Positions 4,233 through 6,873 of a stretch of 6,873 nt of DNA are shown piece by piece. The notes beneath the pieces were generated by a model. That model was not told where the DNA came from. It ran no database searches and saw nothing but the letters and a program-made list of their open reading frames with translations. The DNA comes from Methanosarcinales archaeon (GTDB lineage: Archaea > Halobacteriota > Methanosarcinia > Methanosarcinales > Methanocomedenaceae): NCBI GenBank assembly GCA_030638625.1, contig DAOWEE010000081.1, positions 1 to 6,873 of the forward strand. The letters run 5' to 3'. Position 1 is the first letter of the stretch. The number at the start of each line of letters is the position of its first letter. The position numbers and the translations under genes were made by a program.

Positions 4233-5813
4233 ATGACCTTAAAAAATGGATTACTATTAAAATATTTGCTCATTGCTACGCTCTTGATTTCAGTAATGTG
4301 CTCAGTGGTACAGGCATGGGAAGATGAGGATTTGAAGTACTGGGCAGATGAAAAATCTTCAAAATTGTACTGGGGAGATACGTTGAAAAATAGTGTATAC
4401 AGAGTTGAAGCTTATGACTTTCCAAGAACAGATCGAAAAGGGCAGATAAATACACCATACGTGGGCATAAATCTTTATAAGGACGATGTGCTGGTTGCCA
4501 ATGACAGCATGCTTCTCTGGGATTCGTTCATTTATGAAGGTGAAGTGAGAGTTACTGTTGTTAACATTATGTCAGCTAGTGATATTCACTGGCAGGACGA
4601 TACTTATGAACCCTGGGCAGATGTGGACGTAGAACTGCGCGGCCTTCCTGACATCGATATTTCAATCAAGACAGATGCTGCTACATACAAAGTTAATGAC
4701 AAAAAGATATCTGTTACAATAACTGCAAAAAATAGTGGCACTGCTCCTTTGGAGGATGTGGATATGTCTGTGGATTTTGGCGATTTGGAGTTTGATTTGT
4801 ACAGCGCAAATAAAAAGACACATTTTACCCCTGACGATATTCTTAACGGTGCATCGGCAGTCGAAACTTTTGTACTTATAGTTCCCTCTGACATGAAAGA
4901 GACTGATTATGAAATTACAGCTAACGTTACAGGTATAGACCAAAAAGATGAAAGCCATAATTTTACAGGCAGCGGTGACCTGACGGTCGAAAATATGATC
5001 ACTATCATAAAGAACACCAAGGAAGATGTATTCATGACCGATACTGCATTTGTACAGATTACCATCAGGAACGACGGCGCCTATGCAGTGAATAGCATTG
5101 AACTTGAAGATTCTATGGGGGATTACTTTGAGTTGATTGGCAGTTCCTCTCTCCAGTGGAATTTTGACCTGGGAGCAGGTGAATTTAAGGATTATAAATA
5201 TACTATCAAGCCTGTAAAACCAAACAAGAATGGATATACCCTTCCTGAAGCAAAAGCAAGCTGGACTGTGGATGGAATTGAGTACAACCAGACATCTGAC
5301 GGCCCCGAGATTACTGTACATGGCTCAAAAATACTTCTTGAGAAAACTGTAAGCCCGACCAAAGCCGAGCCTAACACTAACCTGACAGTCACAGTCACTG
5401 CTACGAATGTTGGCGATGTCAGAGCCAGTGTGGAGATTTTCGACCAGTCTCCGTTACCTGATAACGTAATTCTGTTAAGCGGTGAGTTGTACACCAAAGA
5501 AGTAATAGATGAAGATGACAGCGTCAGTATGAGCTATATCATAAAGGCAGATACTGACGGTGTGTATGAGTTACCAAAGGCCACAGCCAAATTCTTTGAC
5601 CTTCAGGGATATCGAAGTGAAGAAGTGTCCAACTCACCAGTATTCACTTCAGGAAATCCCTCGGCTGTTAGCCAAACCCCGCGTCCCGGGGAGACTTATA
5701 CACCAGTACCGACACCAGTACCTACAGCTACCCGTGAAGAACCCGGTTTTGGGATTCTGGCTGCCATAATGGGCGTATGTATGGCAGTGTTCATAACCCT
5801 GCGCAGGAATTAG
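4233..5813 (+). CDS. Surface protein with Ig-like/DUF11-CARDB-type domains and PGF-CTERM tail
   Basis: Predicted secreted, C-terminally anchored protein of 526 residues. A signal peptide spans residues 1-28 (MTLKNGLLLKYLLIATLLIS..., cut near VVQA). An N-terminal domain (about 30-137) has aromatic and charged residues and the signature YWGDTLKNSVYRVEAYDF. Three beta-sandwich repeats follow: about 138-254 (ISVTITAKNSGTAPLEDVDM), 255-364 (VQITIRNDGAYAVNSIELED) and 366-472 (LTVTVTATNVGDVRASVEIF). Each carries the N-x-G strand pattern of CARDB/DUF11 and COG1361 proteins. A Pro/Thr spacer (485-501) leads to EPGF, a hydrophobic helix and RRN, a second PGF-CTERM signal. Five N-glycosylation sequons are visible. 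GGTG at 4222-4225, seven bases before the ATG, may be the SD. Likely an S-layer-associated or adhesive protein; partner unknown. The nitroreductase gene follows after 14 bases. Confidence 0.85.
   Translation: MTLKNGLLLKYLLIATLLISVMCSVVQAWEDEDLKYWADEKSSKLYWGDTLKNSVYRVEAYDFPRTDRKGQINTPYVGINLYKDDVLVANDSMLLWDSFIYEGEVRVTVVNIMSASDIHWQDDTYEPWADVDVELRGLPDIDISIKTDAATYKVNDKKISVTITAKNSGTAPLEDVDMSVDFGDLEFDLYSANKKTHFTPDDILNGASAVETFVLIVPSDMKETDYEITANVTGIDQKDESHNFTGSGDLTVENMITIIKNTKEDVFMTDTAFVQITIRNDGAYAVNSIELEDSMGDYFELIGSSSLQWNFDLGAGEFKDYKYTIKPVKPNKNGYTLPEAKASWTVDGIEYNQTSDGPEITVHGSKILLEKTVSPTKAEPNTNLTVTVTATNVGDVRASVEIFDQSPLPDNVILLSGELYTKEVIDEDDSVSMSYIIKADTDGVYELPKATAKFFDLQGYRSEEVSNSPVFTSGNPSAVSQTPRPGETYTPVPTPVPTATREEPGFGILAAIMGVCMAVFITLRRN
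5742..5810 (+). other. PGF-CTERM sorting signal of the second surface protein
   Basis: Encodes Pro-Gly-Phe, a hydrophobic stretch (GILAAIMGVCMAVFITL) and RRN at the extreme C-terminus, preceded by a Pro/Thr-rich spacer. Same architecture as the S-layer tail but little sequence identity beyond the motif, so the two share a sorting route rather than a recent duplication. Processing by an archaeosortase is inferred. Confidence 0.8.
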
Positions 5814-5827
5814 CCAGGTAGATTACA

Positions 5828-6361
5828 ATGGAACCAGTCAAGATAATTGATATTATCAAATCCCGCAGGAGTGTCAGGCAGTTTTTGGACCGGCCCGTAG
5901 AAGTTGACCGAATCTCAGAGATACTTGAAGCTGGCCAGTGGGCGCCTTCCGGCCTGAACAACCAGCCCTGGCGTTTTGTGGTGGTCAGGGATAGAGGACT
6001 TACAGCTTCACTGGCAGAATGCACCCGGTATGGCACTATTATCCGGGAGGCACCCCTTTTGATTGCAGTATTCCTTGATGAAGATGTGATGTATGACCAT
6101 ACAAAGGATATCCAGGCATGCGGTGCAGCAATACAGAACATGTTACTTGCAGCCCATGGTATGGGGCTGGGTGCCGTATGGCTGGGTGAGATCTTGAACC
6201 GTAAAGCCGAAGTGAGCCATATTCTTGAAGCACCCGATTCATTGGAACTGATGGCAGTGATTGCAGTAGGTTATCCTGCGCCCGGCGGCAGTAAGGAAGG
6301 TGTGCGCCACGACATTTCAGAGATTGCCTTTGCAGAGCGGTTCAACAATCCTATTTTTTAA
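5828..6361 (+). CDS. Nitroreductase-family flavoprotein
   Basis: A 177-residue, apparently complete FMN-binding protein of the nitroreductase superfamily, probably a cytoplasmic dimer using reduced nicotinamide or a similar donor. Family marks are the N-terminal SRRSVRQF (12-19), whose arginines contact the FMN phosphate and ribityl chain, WAPSGLNNQPWRFVVV (38-53), the helix AAIQNMLLAAHGMGLGAVWLG (100-120), and the late strand MAVIAVGYPA (142-151). The natural substrate cannot be read from sequence. An AGGT at 5816-5819, eight bases before the ATG, and a 14-base gap after the previous gene suggest co-transcription with the surface protein, though the functions are not obviously linked. It is shorter than the roughly 200-220 residues of NfsB-type enzymes but normal for archaeal members. 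Its 3' end overlaps the opposing gene by 11 bases. Confidence 0.92.
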   Translation: MEPVKIIDIIKSRRSVRQFLDRPVEVDRISEILEAGQWAPSGLNNQPWRFVVVRDRGLTASLAECTRYGTIIREAPLLIAVFLDEDVMYDHTKDIQACGAAIQNMLLAAHGMGLGAVWLGEILNRKAEVSHILEAPDSLELMAVIAVGYPAPGGSKEGVRHDISEIAFAERFNNPIF

Positions 6362-6873
6362 CAATCATCATTGTGCCCAGAATGATGCTGATAGCGAACC
6401 CGCTAATACCTGTTATCTTCAGAATCGGTTCTTCTGGTGCCAGTACCAGTAACGCAGCTGACACTATCAGCAAAACAGTAAGGTATAGACTTTGTAAAAT
6501 ACGGTCAATGAACTGCCTTTTTTTGGCGGCAGTTTCCTGTTTGTTGATGTTCAGCGTTTTGATAATCCTTAAAGTTTCAAAGATATCATTAATGCCGGAC
6601 GGTACGCTTTTAAAAGCATCATAGATGTTATCCCACTCCATCTGGAAATCTTCCATCATCTTTGTGGGCGAATACTTTTTTCTGGCAACTTCCCTGGATA
6701 GTGCTTTAACTTCATCCATGAGATTGAAATCAGGGTCAAGATCAAGACAGGTACTTTCGACCAGGACAAGAGCCCGTTCAAGGAGCGAAAATGTGCGTGG
6801 CAATGACAGGTCATATTTCAATGAAAGTTTGACAAAATCGTCACTGTGCCGTTCACCCCTGCCAAAGTGCTGC
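6351..6873 (-). CDS. ABC1/UbiB/AarF-family atypical kinase, C-terminal fragment (runs off the right edge)
   Basis: The frame is open from the window edge to TAG at 6353-6351, giving 173 residues. A TTG at 6821 also lies in frame, but the open codons before it (QHFGRGERHSDDFVKLS) show the gene continues to the right. The fragment matches the tail of UbiB/COQ8-like proteins: LPRTFSLLERALVLVESTCL, then LDPDFNLMDEVKALSREVAR, an amphipathic region, and two C-terminal membrane helices (about LYLTVLLIVSAALLVLA and ITGISGFAISIILGTMMIV) ending in KK. The kinase-like core with its KxGQ and ATP-binding motifs should be outside the window. Family members are atypical kinases/ATPases that support quinone and other isoprenoid-lipid metabolism at membranes. 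Methanosarcinales lack ubiquinone, so a link to methanophenazine or archaeal lipids is only a guess. Confidence 0.85.
   Translation of the reverse strand, partial: QHFGRGERHSDDFVKLSLKYDLSLPRTFSLLERALVLVESTCLDLDPDFNLMDEVKALSREVARKKYSPTKMMEDFQMEWDNIYDAFKSVPSGINDIFETLRIIKTLNINKQETAAKKRQFIDRILQSLYLTVLLIVSAALLVLAPEEPILKITGISGFAISIILGTMMIVKK

Noticed and set aside
4662..5321. A 219-residue open frame on the minus strand inside the second surface-protein gene
   Set aside because: It lies entirely antisense to a well-supported exported protein, has a Cys/Phe/Ile-rich composition with no recognisable domain, and has no convincing start signal.
1..6873. CRISPR array, tRNA gene, transposase or insertion-sequence ends
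   Set aside because: No regularly spaced short repeats, tRNA cloverleaf or transposase-like frame was found; the large repeats are explained by the S-layer domains.

Overview
The window looks like chromosomal DNA of a methanogenic or methane-oxidising archaeon of the Methanosarcinales type (Methanosarcina relatives or ANME-2-like lineages). The reasons are a HisF that reads like methanosarcinal HisF, including its insertion near residues 139-157, a two-domain S-layer protein of the Methanosarcina DUF1608/PF07752 kind, archaeal PGF-CTERM tails on two exported proteins, GGAGG/GGTG ribosome binding sites, and TATA-like promoters. The lineage is inferred from family resemblance by eye, not from a search.

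Layout: the left edge holds the first 37 codons of a methionyl-tRNA synthetase (metG) on the minus strand, with its HIGH motif and a strong Shine-Dalgarno. It is divergent from hisF (331-1170, plus), and the shared 217 bp spacer carries a 9-bp-arm palindrome over the likely hisF TATA box. A 328 bp spacer (1171-1498) follows, with a TATA box at about 1291 and then an apparently highly structured RNA leader (1321-1438, three-way junction) plus a further hairpin (1449-1464), ahead of the S-layer gene (1499-3466). That gene encodes two near-identical tandem domains and ends in a textbook hairpin/T-run terminator. Next come a small, A/T-rich lipoprotein gene (3563-4144) and a second PGF-CTERM surface protein built of Ig-like beta domains (4233-5813), closely followed by a nitroreductase-family flavoprotein (5828-6361). 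On the right, running in from the edge on the minus strand, is the C-terminal part of an ABC1/UbiB/AarF atypical kinase whose last codons overlap the nitroreductase gene tail to tail by 11 bp.

How they fit: positions 1499-5813 form a cell-envelope block (S-layer lattice protein, lipid-anchored lipoprotein, second archaeosortase-type substrate) set between housekeeping genes (metG, hisF) and redox or lipid-associated genes (nitroreductase, UbiB-like kinase). The most interesting unexplained element is the structured leader RNA of the S-layer gene. I do not recognise it as a known riboswitch class.
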